Shown here: piece after piece, positions 1 through 7,823 of the stretch | How the letters are laid out: each line of letters opens with the position of its first letter | Position numbering within the stretch: position 1 is the stretch's first letter | Origin: Enterocloster aldenensis | GTDB taxonomy: Bacteria; Bacillota; Clostridia; Lachnospirales; Lachnospiraceae | Reading direction: 5' to 3' | NCBI RefSeq assembly: GCF_003434055.1 | Contig: NZ_QVEX01000007.1 | Span: 124,001 to 188,000 of the forward strand | DNA: 64,000 nucleotides | Notes under the pieces: model-generated | Told to the model about the DNA's origin: nothing | The model's database searches: none | The model's input: the letters and a program-made list of their open reading frames with translations, nothing else | Program-made: the position numbers and the translations under genes

Positions 1-656
1 CTGATTCATTGCCCAGAAGGAGGTCCACCTCCCCGGATTCCAGGAAGCGGTACATGTTGCCGTCCTCCTCAATCTCCTCAGAAGAATAGGTGCGGATACC
101 GCATTGCAGGTTATTGAGCTGGAGGAAATTACGGAGTCTCTGACGCTTTTCAATGGCATGTTCATAGACGCCGATTATTTTGCCGTTCAAGGTGTTAAGC
201 TCGTAGCTCTTTATGTCGGGGTCATCCTTTTGGCAGAGAAGCACGGCCTTACTGTTGCCCATGCTGTATTTGGGGTATGCAATCCGGGACTCATAGCTTT
301 TTAGATAAAAGATGCCTCCCAATAAATCATATTTTCCCGTGAGAAATTCATCCAGGAGAAGATCCGGGTCCACGCTTATGTATTCATAATCCCAGTTGTT
401 GTATTTTGCGATTTCATTGAGATAATCAACCAGAAGCCCCTTGTGACTGCCATATGCATCAGGGGCACATATGCCGGGAACTGGCGAAAATGCCACTGTA
501 AGGGTCCGCGCCTCTGCATCCGGCATATCATTGCAGGCCGCAGGGGCGGAGGAAGGATTGGATGCATGAATAATACCTGTCCGCAATGACGACAGGGAAA
601 AGACAAGAGCCATGACTAATATAATGAAACCCGCACCGCGGTGATATTTCTTCATG
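1..656 (-). CDS. extracellular solute-binding domain protein (family 3-like), 3' part outside window
   Basis: This open frame starts at ATG 656 and runs off the left edge, so 218 codons are visible and the end is missing. Residues 1-30 form a signal peptide or N-terminal anchor (MKKYHRG followed by a hydrophobic stretch). From about residue 50 it reads like the first lobe of a periplasmic amino-acid-type binding protein: TLTVAFSPVPG, then GLLVDYLNEIAKYNNWDYEY, then a GKYDLLGG segment. The start is supported by GAGGTG a few bases upstream. In Firmicutes such domains occur as lipoprotein receptors of ABC importers or as the sensor part of membrane signalling proteins such as GGDEF or histidine kinase proteins. 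The missing C-terminus would decide which. The domain call is fairly sure; the role is not. Confidence 0.7.
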
Positions 657-691
657 TCAGCACCTCATACCATAGACTACACTATTAGGCT

Positions 692-721
692 ATTCTATCA
701 CATTTACTGTTCAGGAGGCAA
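692..721 (-). promoter_or_regulatory. putative promoter for the solute-binding gene
   Basis: On the minus strand TTGCCT (721-716) is followed 18 nt later by TAGAAT (697-692), about 40 nt upstream of the ATG at 656. It is divergent from the SIMPL gene promoter. Confidence 0.4.
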
Positions 722-765
722 CCAGATGGTAGGTTATTTGCCAGAAATAATTAAGAAAACCGTTC

Positions 766-793
766 TTGTTTTTGCCTAAAGCCATGTTATACT
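766..793 (+). promoter_or_regulatory. putative promoter for the SIMPL-domain gene
   Basis: TTGTTT at 766-771 and TATACT at 788-793 are separated by 16 nt, 45 nt upstream of the start at 838. The rest of 657-837 shows nothing else clear. Confidence 0.45.
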
Positions 794-837
794 GAAACCA
801 TGGTATAGAAAATTATGGAAAAGGAGGAGAACATCAG

Positions 838-1587
838 ATGCGGGAATATAAATCCCTAGTAATTGCCTTGATTGCGGCTGTCAGTGCGGTTGCCTGTGTG
901 AGCATTTTTACAGGAGGTCTGCTGGACTACAAGAAAACAGGAGGGGGAAGCGGAATCACGGCCACCGGGTCAGCAAGCTGTGATTTTGAATCTGACCTGA
1001 TTGTGTGGAGGGGAAGCTTCTCTGTCCACGGAGACACGCCCAAGGACGCTTACAGTACCATAAAAGAAGATGCGGAACTGGTTAAGAAGTACCTGGAAGA
1101 AAACGGTGTGGCCGGGGACGAAATGGTATTCAGTTCCATCAACATTTCCCAGACCTACACATCCAGATATGATGAGGAAGGAAGATATCTGGGAGAGGAG
1201 CAGGATGGCTATGACCTGACACAGGGCATGACAGTCACTTCCCATGACATAGACAAGGTGGAGGAAATCTCCAGGGATATCACCACGCTGATTGAGGCGG
1301 GGGTGGAATTGGAATCCCAACAGCCGGAGTATTATTACACAAAGCTGGATGAGATGAAGCTGGATTTAATTGAGAAGGCAACAGCCAATGCAAAGAACCG
1401 GATTGATATCATGGCGGCAGGCACAGGCGGAGCCCCCGGAAAGCTTCTGAGCGCCAACCTGGGCGTGTTCCAGATTACGGCAAAGAATTCCAGTTCCGAG
1501 TCATACAGCTACGACGGGGTGCTGGATACCAGCTCAAGGTTTAAGACCGCGGTGATTACGGTCCGGCTGAATTACAGCGCCCAGTGA
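838..1587 (+). CDS. SIMPL (DUF541) domain protein
   Basis: The product is a 249-residue envelope protein with one N-terminal hydrophobic segment (about residues 7-28) acting as signal or anchor. A SIMPL/DUF541 fold follows. Typical signs are the ITATGSASCDFESDLIVW beginning, the alternating charged helices with DAELVKKYLEENG, the YDLTQGMTVTS strand, the KATANAKNRIDIMA helix and the closing TAVITVRLNYS. SIMPL proteins form rings or oligomers outside the membrane and their biochemical role is largely unknown. The ATG is preceded by AAAGGAGGAG. It is a single gene with its own promoter and a terminator at 1680-1720. Confidence 0.8.
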   Translation: MREYKSLVIALIAAVSAVACVSIFTGGLLDYKKTGGGSGITATGSASCDFESDLIVWRGSFSVHGDTPKDAYSTIKEDAELVKKYLEENGVAGDEMVFSSINISQTYTSRYDEEGRYLGEEQDGYDLTQGMTVTSHDIDKVEEISRDITTLIEAGVELESQQPEYYYTKLDEMKLDLIEKATANAKNRIDIMAAGTGGAPGKLLSANLGVFQITAKNSSSESYSYDGVLDTSSRFKTAVITVRLNYSAQ

Positions 1588-1679
1588 GGATTGGCACGGG
1601 ATTTGGCTGGGATGCTGCCGGCGGCCAGTGACACGGGCCGGATGACGGTTTGTCATATTTCCATGGTTTAGATAAGCTT

Positions 1680-1720
1680 AAATGCCGGAATGGCCTGGGT
1701 TCACAGGCGTTCCGGCATTT
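1680..1720. terminator. bidirectional hairpin terminator
   Basis: AAATGCCGGAA pairs perfectly with TTCCGGCATTT, and an inner CCTG/CAGG pairing closes the loop. The flanking A and T runs let it serve both the SIMPL gene and the convergent MATE gene. Confidence 0.8.
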
Positions 1721-1754
1721 ATGAGGTATAGCTTAAAGATATTTCTTCCCAAAA

Positions 1755-3107
1755 CTATTCACCAAGTGGTTTTATCTTCTCCACATAGATTTTCCTGAAC
1801 AGGATGGAACTCAGTACCACGGAGGTAATCTCGGCCAGGGGAATGGAGTACCATACGGCGTGTAATCCAAAGACCTGGGCAAAGAAGTAGGCCAGCGGAA
1901 GGATACATACCAGCTGTCTGGCAACGGATATGATCAGGCTGTACACGCCGTTTCCCATGGCCTGGAAGACAGAGCCCACGATGATGCAGTAGCCTGCAAA
2001 CAGGAAGCTGAGGCTTATGATCCTGAGGGCCGGTACCCCGATGGACAGCATGTCCGCATCTGCCTGGAACAGCATGAGCAGCTGGGGTGTCATCAGCTGG
2101 AATACGGCCAGGCCGATGAGCATGATGCCCACTGCGATACCGATGCTCAGGCGTACCGTCTCCATGATACGTTTTTTGTTACGGGCGCCGTAATTGTATG
2201 CAATAATAGGTATCATACCGTTGTTCAGTCCGAATATGGGCATGAAGATAAAGCTCTGAAGCTTGAAGTATACACCGAATACGGCTACGGCTGTTTCTGA
2301 AAAGCTGATAAGGATTTTATTCAGCCCAAAGGTCATCACAGAACTGATGGACTGCATTATAATGGAAGGAACACCCACCTGATAGATGATGGAAATGGTC
2401 CTTTTGTGGGGTGAGAATCCTTTAAAGCTGATGCGCACATCCTTATTTTTGGCGTGGTTCAGCATGGCGGCTAAGACCATGGCGACAATCTGTCCAAATA
2501 CAGTGGCTGCGGCAGCTCCACGGATTCCCATGGCAGGAACGCCGAGAAGTCCGAAAATTAGGATTGGGTCCAGTATGATGTTGATGATGGCACCCGTGCC
2601 CTGGGTAATCATGCAATAGAAGGTCTGGCCCGTGGACTGGAGAATCCGCTCGAACATCATTTCACCGAACAGGCCAAAGCTGAAAATACATACAATCTGC
2701 AGGTACTGGATTCCATATTCAATGATAACAGGGTTGTCTGTCTGGCTTTCAAAGAAGAAACGCGCCCCGAAAATCCCAAACAGGGCAAAGAACAGAAAGC
2801 TTACAAAGGCCAGGAACAGTCCATTGACAGCGGCCAGGTTGGCATTTTTGGCATTCCTTTCCCCCAGGGAGCGGGACAGAAGGGCATTGACGCCCACACA
2901 GGTTCCGGCGGACACTGCAATCAGCAGGTTCTGGATGGGGAATGCCATGGAGACAGCAGTGAGGGCCGCCTGGTTAATCATGGATACAAAGACGCTGTCC
3001 ACGATGTTGTACAGCGCCTGGACCAGCATGGAGATGATCATTGGCAGGGACATGGTGACCAACAGCCTCTTAACGGGCATGGTGCCCATCTTATTTTCTT
3101 GTGACAT
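1755..3107 (-). CDS. MATE family multidrug/metabolite exporter
   Basis: This 450-residue polytopic membrane protein has the two-bundle, 12-helix pattern of the MATE family. Its N-terminal MSQENKMGTMPVKRLLVTMSLPMIISMLVQ is typical of clostridial NorM/DinF-like exporters. Later landmarks are VDSVFVS, GTGAIINIILDPILIFG and QSFIFMPIFGLNNGMIPI. MATE proteins use H+ or Na+ gradients to export cationic compounds; the substrate here is unknown. The open frame extends 15 codons upstream of the chosen start, but ATG 3107 has the AAAGGA site. It is monocistronic and convergent with the SIMPL gene. Confidence 0.87.
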   Translation of the reverse strand: MSQENKMGTMPVKRLLVTMSLPMIISMLVQALYNIVDSVFVSMINQAALTAVSMAFPIQNLLIAVSAGTCVGVNALLSRSLGERNAKNANLAAVNGLFLAFVSFLFFALFGIFGARFFFESQTDNPVIIEYGIQYLQIVCIFSFGLFGEMMFERILQSTGQTFYCMITQGTGAIINIILDPILIFGLLGVPAMGIRGAAAATVFGQIVAMVLAAMLNHAKNKDVRISFKGFSPHKRTISIIYQVGVPSIIMQSISSVMTFGLNKILISFSETAVAVFGVYFKLQSFIFMPIFGLNNGMIPIIAYNYGARNKKRIMETVRLSIGIAVGIMLIGLAVFQLMTPQLLMLFQADADMLSIGVPALRIISLSFLFAGYCIIVGSVFQAMGNGVYSLIISVARQLVCILPLAYFFAQVFGLHAVWYSIPLAEITSVVLSSILFRKIYVEKIKPLGE

Positions 3108-3274
3108 GTAATAACATCCTTTCTCGTTTGTGCATGAAAGATATTGTAGCATTTTCCAGGTGCTAAAGTCAATGGCATGGGCCGGTCTTGTTAAGGTATT
3201 CTTTGTCTGCCTGCAAAACAGGTCATATTTGCCTAATATATGCTGGACATAATGGAGTATCTGTGATACTATTA

Positions 3275-3293
3275 AATAGTAATGATTACTATT
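3275..3293. promoter_or_regulatory. Fur/PerR-type 9-1-9 palindrome
   Basis: AATAGTAAT-G-ATTACTATT is a perfect 9-1-9 inverted repeat 39 nt upstream of the rubredoxin-like/GltB-like gene. Fur-family repressors (Fur, PerR, Zur) bind AT-rich 9-1-9 or 7-1-7 palindromes of this kind. The iron or redox nature of the downstream gene supports Fur or PerR; which one cannot be told. Confidence 0.55.
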
Positions 3294-3332
3294 ATTAATC
3301 TAAAAAGATTGGTCTGAGAAAGGAGCAGGGTT

Positions 3333-4910
3333 ATGGCAGTATACCGTTGCAGGTTCTGTGGTTCAGTGTATGATGAGGAAAAAGAAGGTACAAAGGTCAG
3401 TGAACTTAAGGTCTGTCCTGTGTGCAGGGTGGCTTCTGATAAGATGGTGCCGGCTGACGGCGGGGCAAAGAAGACTGCGTCAGATGAGGGAACCTCCGGC
3501 GGGCCTGTCCCGGCAGAGCATGTCCAGCCAGCGCCCGGTCCGGCAGCGCATAGCCCGGCAGCGCATGTTCAGCCAGAGCATGGCCCGGCAGAACATAATC
3601 ACAGGATGGAACCGGCGGCATCAAACATGGATGGTACACCGCCCGTACAGGCAGGCGCGGCTTCTGCGGTCCGCGTACCTGGGGAGGCGCTTCCTTATGA
3701 TCCGGAATATGCAAGGGTGGGGACGGACAGCCGTTATATGGATGAGATTCATGAGATGGCGGTAAAAGGCCAATCCATCATTGCCGCCATGGGTACCCAG
3801 ATGCCCATGCCGGGGTGGGATGACATCCTGTTTTTAGGAGCCCAGTTAAATCCCATGCCGTTAGATGAGCATGCTCCGGTTAAGACAGAGACCATTATCG
3901 GGAAACATGCAAGAAAGCCCATGGTACTGGAACATCCTGTATATATTTCCCACATGTCCTTTGGCGCGCTGTCAAAGGAGACCAAGATAGCTTTGGCAAA
4001 GGGAAGCGCGGCAGTGCACACAGCCATGTGCTCGGGTGAGGGAGGAATCCTTCCGGAAGAGAGGGATGCCGCATACCGGTACATTTTTGAATATGTACCA
4101 AACCTTTACAGCGTGACAGAGGAGAACTTAAAGAAGGCGGATGCCATAGAGATTAAAATCGGACAGGGGACAAAGCCTGGCATGGGGGGCCATCTGCCCG
4201 GGAATAAGGTGACGCCTGAGATAGCGGCGGTCAGGAACAAGCCTCTGGGACAGGATGTAATCAGTCCCTCACGTTTTCCGGGGATTGATACAAAGGAAGA
4301 TTTAAAGGCGCTGGTTGCAAAGCTGCGTGAGGAATCGGACGGAAGGCCCATAGGCATTAAGATTGCGGCGGGCCGGATTGAGCGTGATCTGGAGTACTGT
4401 GTGTTTGCGGAGCCGGATTTCATAACCATTGACGGGCGCGGGGGAGCCACCGGAGCCAGCCCGAAACTGATCCGGGATGCAGCCAGTGTCCCCACCATAT
4501 ATGCCCTGTACCGCGCCAGGAAGTATCTGGATGAAACAGGGGCTGACATTGACCTTGTGATTACAGGAGGGCTCAGGGTATCCTCTGATTTTGCCAAGGC
4601 CCTGGCCATGGGAGCGGACGCGGTTGCCATTGCCTCCGCGGCCCTGATTGCGGCTGCCTGCCAGCAGTACCGCATCTGCGGCACCGGCATGTGCCCGGTG
4701 GGTGTGGCTACCCAGGACGGGAACCTGCGCCGCCGCCTGCCGGAGGAGGCCGCCGCTATGAGGGTTGCCAATTTCCTGCATGTATCCCTGGATGAGATTA
4801 AGACATTTGCAAGGATTACGGGCCACGATGACATCCATGATATGGATGTGGACGACCTGTGTACCATTAACCGGGAAATTTCTGAATTTACCAATATAAG
4901 CCATGCCTGA
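3333..4910 (+). CDS. rubredoxin-like domain fused to glutamate-synthase-like FMN/Fe-S oxidoreductase
   Basis: The protein has 525 residues. Residues 1-40 form a rubredoxin-like metal site with Cys6, Cys9, Cys28 and Cys31. A low-complexity Ala/Pro/His linker (about residues 45-110) contains six pentapeptide repeats. The remainder matches the FMN-binding central domain of glutamate synthase: HPVYISHMSFGALS, the IGQGTKPGMGGHLPG loop, the TIDGRGGATGASP phosphate region and the MGADAV segment. Cys443, Cys449 and Cys454 (the last in GMCPVGVATQ) are the expected [3Fe-4S] ligands. There is no glutaminase domain, so it is probably a stand-alone flavin oxidoreductase taking electrons through the rubredoxin domain rather than a complete GltB. 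AAAGGAG precedes the ATG. An iron- or peroxide-responsive operator lies upstream and a ferritin-like gene lies convergent downstream. The reaction is unknown. Confidence 0.8.
   Translation: MAVYRCRFCGSVYDEEKEGTKVSELKVCPVCRVASDKMVPADGGAKKTASDEGTSGGPVPAEHVQPAPGPAAHSPAAHVQPEHGPAEHNHRMEPAASNMDGTPPVQAGAASAVRVPGEALPYDPEYARVGTDSRYMDEIHEMAVKGQSIIAAMGTQMPMPGWDDILFLGAQLNPMPLDEHAPVKTETIIGKHARKPMVLEHPVYISHMSFGALSKETKIALAKGSAAVHTAMCSGEGGILPEERDAAYRYIFEYVPNLYSVTEENLKKADAIEIKIGQGTKPGMGGHLPGNKVTPEIAAVRNKPLGQDVISPSRFPGIDTKEDLKALVAKLREESDGRPIGIKIAAGRIERDLEYCVFAEPDFITIDGRGGATGASPKLIRDAASVPTIYALYRARKYLDETGADIDLVITGGLRVSSDFAKALAMGADAVAIASAALIAAACQQYRICGTGMCPVGVATQDGNLRRRLPEEAAAMRVANFLHVSLDEIKTFARITGHDDIHDMDVDDLCTINREISEFTNISHA
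3510..3599 (+). repeat. 15-bp in-frame tandem repeat, six units
   Basis: Six 15-bp units encode PAEHV, QPAPG, PAAHS, PAAHV, QPEHG and PAEHN. They lie in the linker between the rubredoxin-like domain and the FMN domain. The unit length keeps frame, so copy changes would alter only linker length. Confidence 0.85.
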
Positions 4911-4936
4911 TCCGGCAGGATGAAGAAACTTTGCTG

Positions 4937-5449
4937 TTAGCAATATGTCCTGTAAACCTGCTCAAAAATCTCTACATGGAGCCGTTCATCCAGTATGATG
5001 CGGCGCAGGATTTCCGTGATATTCTCGTCCCGTATGTAGGCAATCTGATGCTGGTATTTACTGATGGCGGCCTTTTCGCTGTTGATGGCATTGTGCATCA
5101 GCGCAGGAAGTTCACAGGGATATTGGTTGTAGCTGGGGGACCAGTAGGTCTTTTTGCAGCCATAATGGGTCCACATCCTTGGGTCCTCCCCCAGCTGCAA
5201 TGCTAATTTCCCAAATATTTCCAAGTGGTGCATTTCCACTATGCTTACCTTGTGGAAGATGGCGGCAATCTCCTTTTTCTCCTCCAGGATCAGGTTATTA
5301 TACACATACAGGCTGATGGCCGACATTTCAGAGTTAAGGCCTCCGATGTTGTCCAGCATGGCCTTAGCATAGGCGGGATTTTTCATTTCCACCTTAATGG
5401 GCGGATAGGGAAGATCGGCAGTGTACCGTAAATCGTCCATGGATAACAT
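4937..5449 (-). CDS. ferritin-like di-iron protein
   Basis: The 170-residue protein has a four-helix ferritin/rubrerythrin pattern with a full set of di-metal ligands. These are Glu41 in helix 1, Glu72-x-x-His75 in helix 2 (VEMHH), Glu125 in helix 3 (NSEKAAIS) and Glu155-x-x-His158 in helix 4 (DERLHVEIF). It lacks a rubredoxin domain. Relatives include rubrerythrin-like and manganese-catalase/CotJC-like proteins that handle peroxide or store metal; the exact activity is not clear. ATG 5449 has AGGAG eleven bases upstream; an ATG three codons in is also possible. It converges on the rubredoxin-like/GltB-like gene with only about 26 bp between them, so both may belong to the oxygen and iron response. 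Confidence 0.75.
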   Translation of the reverse strand: MLSMDDLRYTADLPYPPIKVEMKNPAYAKAMLDNIGGLNSEMSAISLYVYNNLILEEKKEIAAIFHKVSIVEMHHLEIFGKLALQLGEDPRMWTHYGCKKTYWSPSYNQYPCELPALMHNAINSEKAAISKYQHQIAYIRDENITEILRRIILDERLHVEIFEQVYRTYC

Positions 5450-5551
5450 GCTATGCTCCTTTATGATATTAAGATTCCATAGTCCAATGTATGAAAAAGG
5501 ACGTCTGAATATACAAATTTTCTAAAAATGAAAAGTGACAAATTTTAGTTC

Positions 5552-5580
5552 TTGACATTATCATGCTGATGTACTATTTT
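5552..5580 (+). promoter_or_regulatory. promoter of the T-box leader
   Basis: TTGACA at 5552-5557, a 17-nt spacer and TATTTT at 5575-5580 place the transcript start about 10 nt before the T-box structure. Confidence 0.65.
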
Positions 5581-5594
5581 AGTAGATAAATAAT

Positions 5595-5931
5595 TAAAAG
5601 CAATGAAAGAGACTCTTGCCTGAGGAATGTAACAGGAAGGGGGCGTCACCGACTGAGAGCGCCGCCGCGCAGGACTGGGCGAAGGGAACACTCCGGAGCT
5701 GGTATATTGAAGCGGTTTTGCCCATACCCGGGCAGGGCTGACAGTAGGTATACCCGTTGCACACGTTACGTGCAAAGAGAGGAGAACGGAAGCCTTATGA
5801 AAAGTGGCGCTGATCTGCGCAGTGCAGCGCTGTCATACAGGTTAAGGTCTCAATGCGGGTGGTACCGCGGGAATGTCTTATGGATGGAATCCCGTCCCGG
5901 AATGCAGTTACTGTGTTCCGGGGCGTTTTTT
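5595..5931 (+). promoter_or_regulatory. T-box riboswitch, probably Asn-specific
   Basis: The antiterminator bulge signature GGGTGGTACCGCGG lies at 5857-5870 and is followed by an intrinsic terminator, which is diagnostic of a T-box leader that senses uncharged tRNA. The stem I region carries the AG-rich CTGAGAGCG element near 5652 and a GAAC before CTCCGGAGC. This makes AAC (5687-5689), an Asn codon, the likely specifier. That fits the downstream genes, which make Asn-tRNA(Asn). The specifier was assigned by eye and needs a covariance model. Confidence 0.88.
5896..5931 (+). terminator. T-box regulated terminator
   Basis: CCCGGAA at 5896-5902 pairs with TTCCGGG near 5916-5922 and a run of T follows at 5926-5931. 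Its 5' side competes with the T-box antiterminator. Confidence 0.85.
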
Positions 5932-5973
5932 ATTGCAGGTAATATCCTTATAGGTCCCGGAACCGGATGTCGC

Positions 5974-6087
5974 TGGCGCACTGCAATATAATATGATTAA
6001 TGCAGCGCCAGGTTGCAGTCCGGAACGTACCGGTATGGGTTATCTGTAGAGCGGAATCATATCCGTATCTGCCTGCCGTACGTTCCG
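5974..6087 (+). other. two further leader hairpins between T-box and aspS
   Basis: TGGCGCACTGCA (5974-5985) pairs with TGCAGCGCCA (6001-6010) with one bulge. CGGAACGTAC (6021-6030) pairs perfectly with GTACGTTCCG (6078-6087). The second stem ends directly against the aspS ribosome site at 6088-6094. Neither has a T run, so they are not ordinary terminators. Confidence 0.55.
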
Positions 6088-6102
6088 AAAGGAGCGAATA
6101 CC

Positions 6103-7434
6103 ATGGAATTTATCAGCGGAATAAGGGAAAAGGAAGTCCTGGGAATCCAGGAAGTAATCAGTGGGGATTATGAGGGCAGGACGGTACGCATGAACGGAAC
6201 CGTGCACACCATCCGCCATATGGGCGAGGTGGCGTTTGTAATACTCAGGAAAGCAGAGGGCCTGGTGCAGTGCGTATGTGAAGGCGCTTCGGGACACTTG
6301 GATCTAAAAGAACTAAAGGAAGAGTGCGCGGCAGAGGTAAAGGGAACCGTGAGGAAGGAGGAAAGGGCGCCCCATGGATTTGAAATCCGTGTGGAGGACA
6401 TAAAAATCCTGTCCCGCCCAGCGGACGCCATGCCTATCCCGGTGAACAAATGGAAACTTAACACCTCCCTGGAGACAAAGCTGGCTTTCAGACCCATTTC
6501 CCTGCGCAATATCAGGGAGCGGGCAAAATTCAAAATCCAGGAGGGAATCGTAAGGGGGTTCAGGGATTACCTGTTCAGCCAGGGCTTTACGGAGATACAC
6601 ACGCCCAAGATCGTGGCCCGGGGGGCAGAAGGCGGTTCCAACGTGTTCAAGTTGGACTATTTCAACAAAAAGGCAGAGCTGGGACAAAGCCCGCAGTTTT
6701 ATAAGCAGACCATGGTGGGCGTTTATGACCGGGTGTTTGAGACAGCTCCTGTGTTCCGGGCGGAAAAGCATAACACCACCCGCCATCTGAACGAATACAC
6801 CAGCCTGGATTTTGAGATGGGTTATATCGATGGATTTGAAGACGTGATGGACATGGAGACCGGCATGCTCCAGTATGTCATGGAGCTGTTAAGCAGGGAG
6901 TACGGGAAAGAACTGGATATACTGAAGGCAGGACTTCCGGATGTGGGCCGGATTCCCGCGGTACGTTTCGACGAGGCAAAAAAGCTGGTGTCTGAAAAAT
7001 ACAGCAGGAAGATACGCAACCCATATGACCTGGAACCCGAGGAGGAACTGCTGATCGGCCGTTACTTCAAAGAGGAATATGGAAGCGATTTTGTGTTTGT
7101 GACCCATTATCCGTCTAAAAAGCGTCCCTTTTATGCAATGGATGACCCGGAGGATTCTAGGTTTACCCTGACCTTTGACCTTCTGTTCAAGGGACTGGAG
7201 GTTACCACGGGAGGACAGCGGATCCATGACTACCATGGGATTATTGAAAAGATGAAGAAACGTGACATGGACCCGGAGGATATAGAATCCTACCTGATGA
7301 TATTTAAATATGGAATGCCGCCCCACGGCGGTCTTGGAATCGGACTGGAGCGGCTGACCATGCGGCTTCTGGATGAACAGAATGTAAGGGAAGCCTGTAT
7401 GTTCCCGCGTGATGTGACAAGGCTGGAGCCTTAG
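6103..7434 (+). CDS. aspS: aspartate--tRNA(Asp/Asn) ligase, archaeal-size, probably non-discriminating
   Basis: The product is a 443-residue class II aminoacyl-tRNA synthetase, the length of the archaeal-type AspRS rather than the roughly 590-residue bacterial enzyme. Residues 1-100 are the OB-fold anticodon domain (RTVRMNGTVHTIRHMG). The catalytic core shows motif 2 around FRAEKHNTTRHLNEYT, the SPQFYKQ substrate loop, GGQRIHDYHG and motif 3 GIGLERLTMRLL. Such enzymes charge both tRNA(Asp) and tRNA(Asn) with Asp; GatCAB then converts Asp-tRNA(Asn) to Asn-tRNA(Asn). The gatCAB genes follow at once and support this. The frame opens at 6013, but ATG 6103 has AAAGGAG and is the better start. Transcription is under the T-box. 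Confidence 0.9.
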   Translation: MEFISGIREKEVLGIQEVISGDYEGRTVRMNGTVHTIRHMGEVAFVILRKAEGLVQCVCEGASGHLDLKELKEECAAEVKGTVRKEERAPHGFEIRVEDIKILSRPADAMPIPVNKWKLNTSLETKLAFRPISLRNIRERAKFKIQEGIVRGFRDYLFSQGFTEIHTPKIVARGAEGGSNVFKLDYFNKKAELGQSPQFYKQTMVGVYDRVFETAPVFRAEKHNTTRHLNEYTSLDFEMGYIDGFEDVMDMETGMLQYVMELLSREYGKELDILKAGLPDVGRIPAVRFDEAKKLVSEKYSRKIRNPYDLEPEEELLIGRYFKEEYGSDFVFVTHYPSKKRPFYAMDDPEDSRFTLTFDLLFKGLEVTTGGQRIHDYHGIIEKMKKRDMDPEDIESYLMIFKYGMPPHGGLGIGLERLTMRLLDEQNVREACMFPRDVTRLEP

Positions 7435-7506
7435 GGCGTGCAGATGGCGGGAATGATTTTTCAGATACGCCTTAGGCATGAGACACAGCAGAAAGGAGTA
7501 TGGAGC

Positions 7507-7797
7507 ATGGCAAATATCATAGATGACAAAACCATTGAGTATGTGGGTATCCTGGCCAAGCTGGAACTTTCAGAGGAAGAGAAGCAGGAAGCCAAAAAGG
7601 ATATGGGCCGCATGCTGGATTATATTGACAAGCTGAATGAACTGGATACAGAAGGGGTTGAACCCATGACCCATGTATTCCCTGTCAGCAACGTGTTCCG
7701 GGAGGACGTTGCAGCCGGAGGGGATGACCGTGACAATATCCTTGCCAATGCGCCGGAACAAAAGGACGGCGCGTTCAAGGTTCCAAAGACCGTATAG
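7507..7797 (+). CDS. gatC: Asp-tRNA(Asn)/Glu-tRNA(Gln) amidotransferase subunit C
   Basis: The 96-residue GatC starts [25 protein letters not shown]. The middle has the conserved [24 protein letters not shown] segment and the end reads REDVAAGG with [16 protein letters not shown]. GatC wraps around GatA and stabilises the GatAB complex. The start at 7507 is chosen for its AAAGGAG site; the frame opens further upstream but without one. It is the second gene of the T-box operon, 72 bp after aspS. Confidence 0.95.
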   Translation: MANIIDDKTIEYVGILAKLELSEEEKQEAKKDMGRMLDYIDKLNELDTEGVEPMTHVFPVSNVFREDVAAGGDDRDNILANAPEQKDGAFKVPKTV

Positions 7798-7823
7798 GGA
7801 GTCAGATCAGGAGGACAGGAAGA

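Noticed and set aside
4106..4894. 262-codon minus-strand frame inside the GltB-like gene
   Set aside because: Serine/arginine/proline-rich shadow of a conserved coding frame; no start signal.
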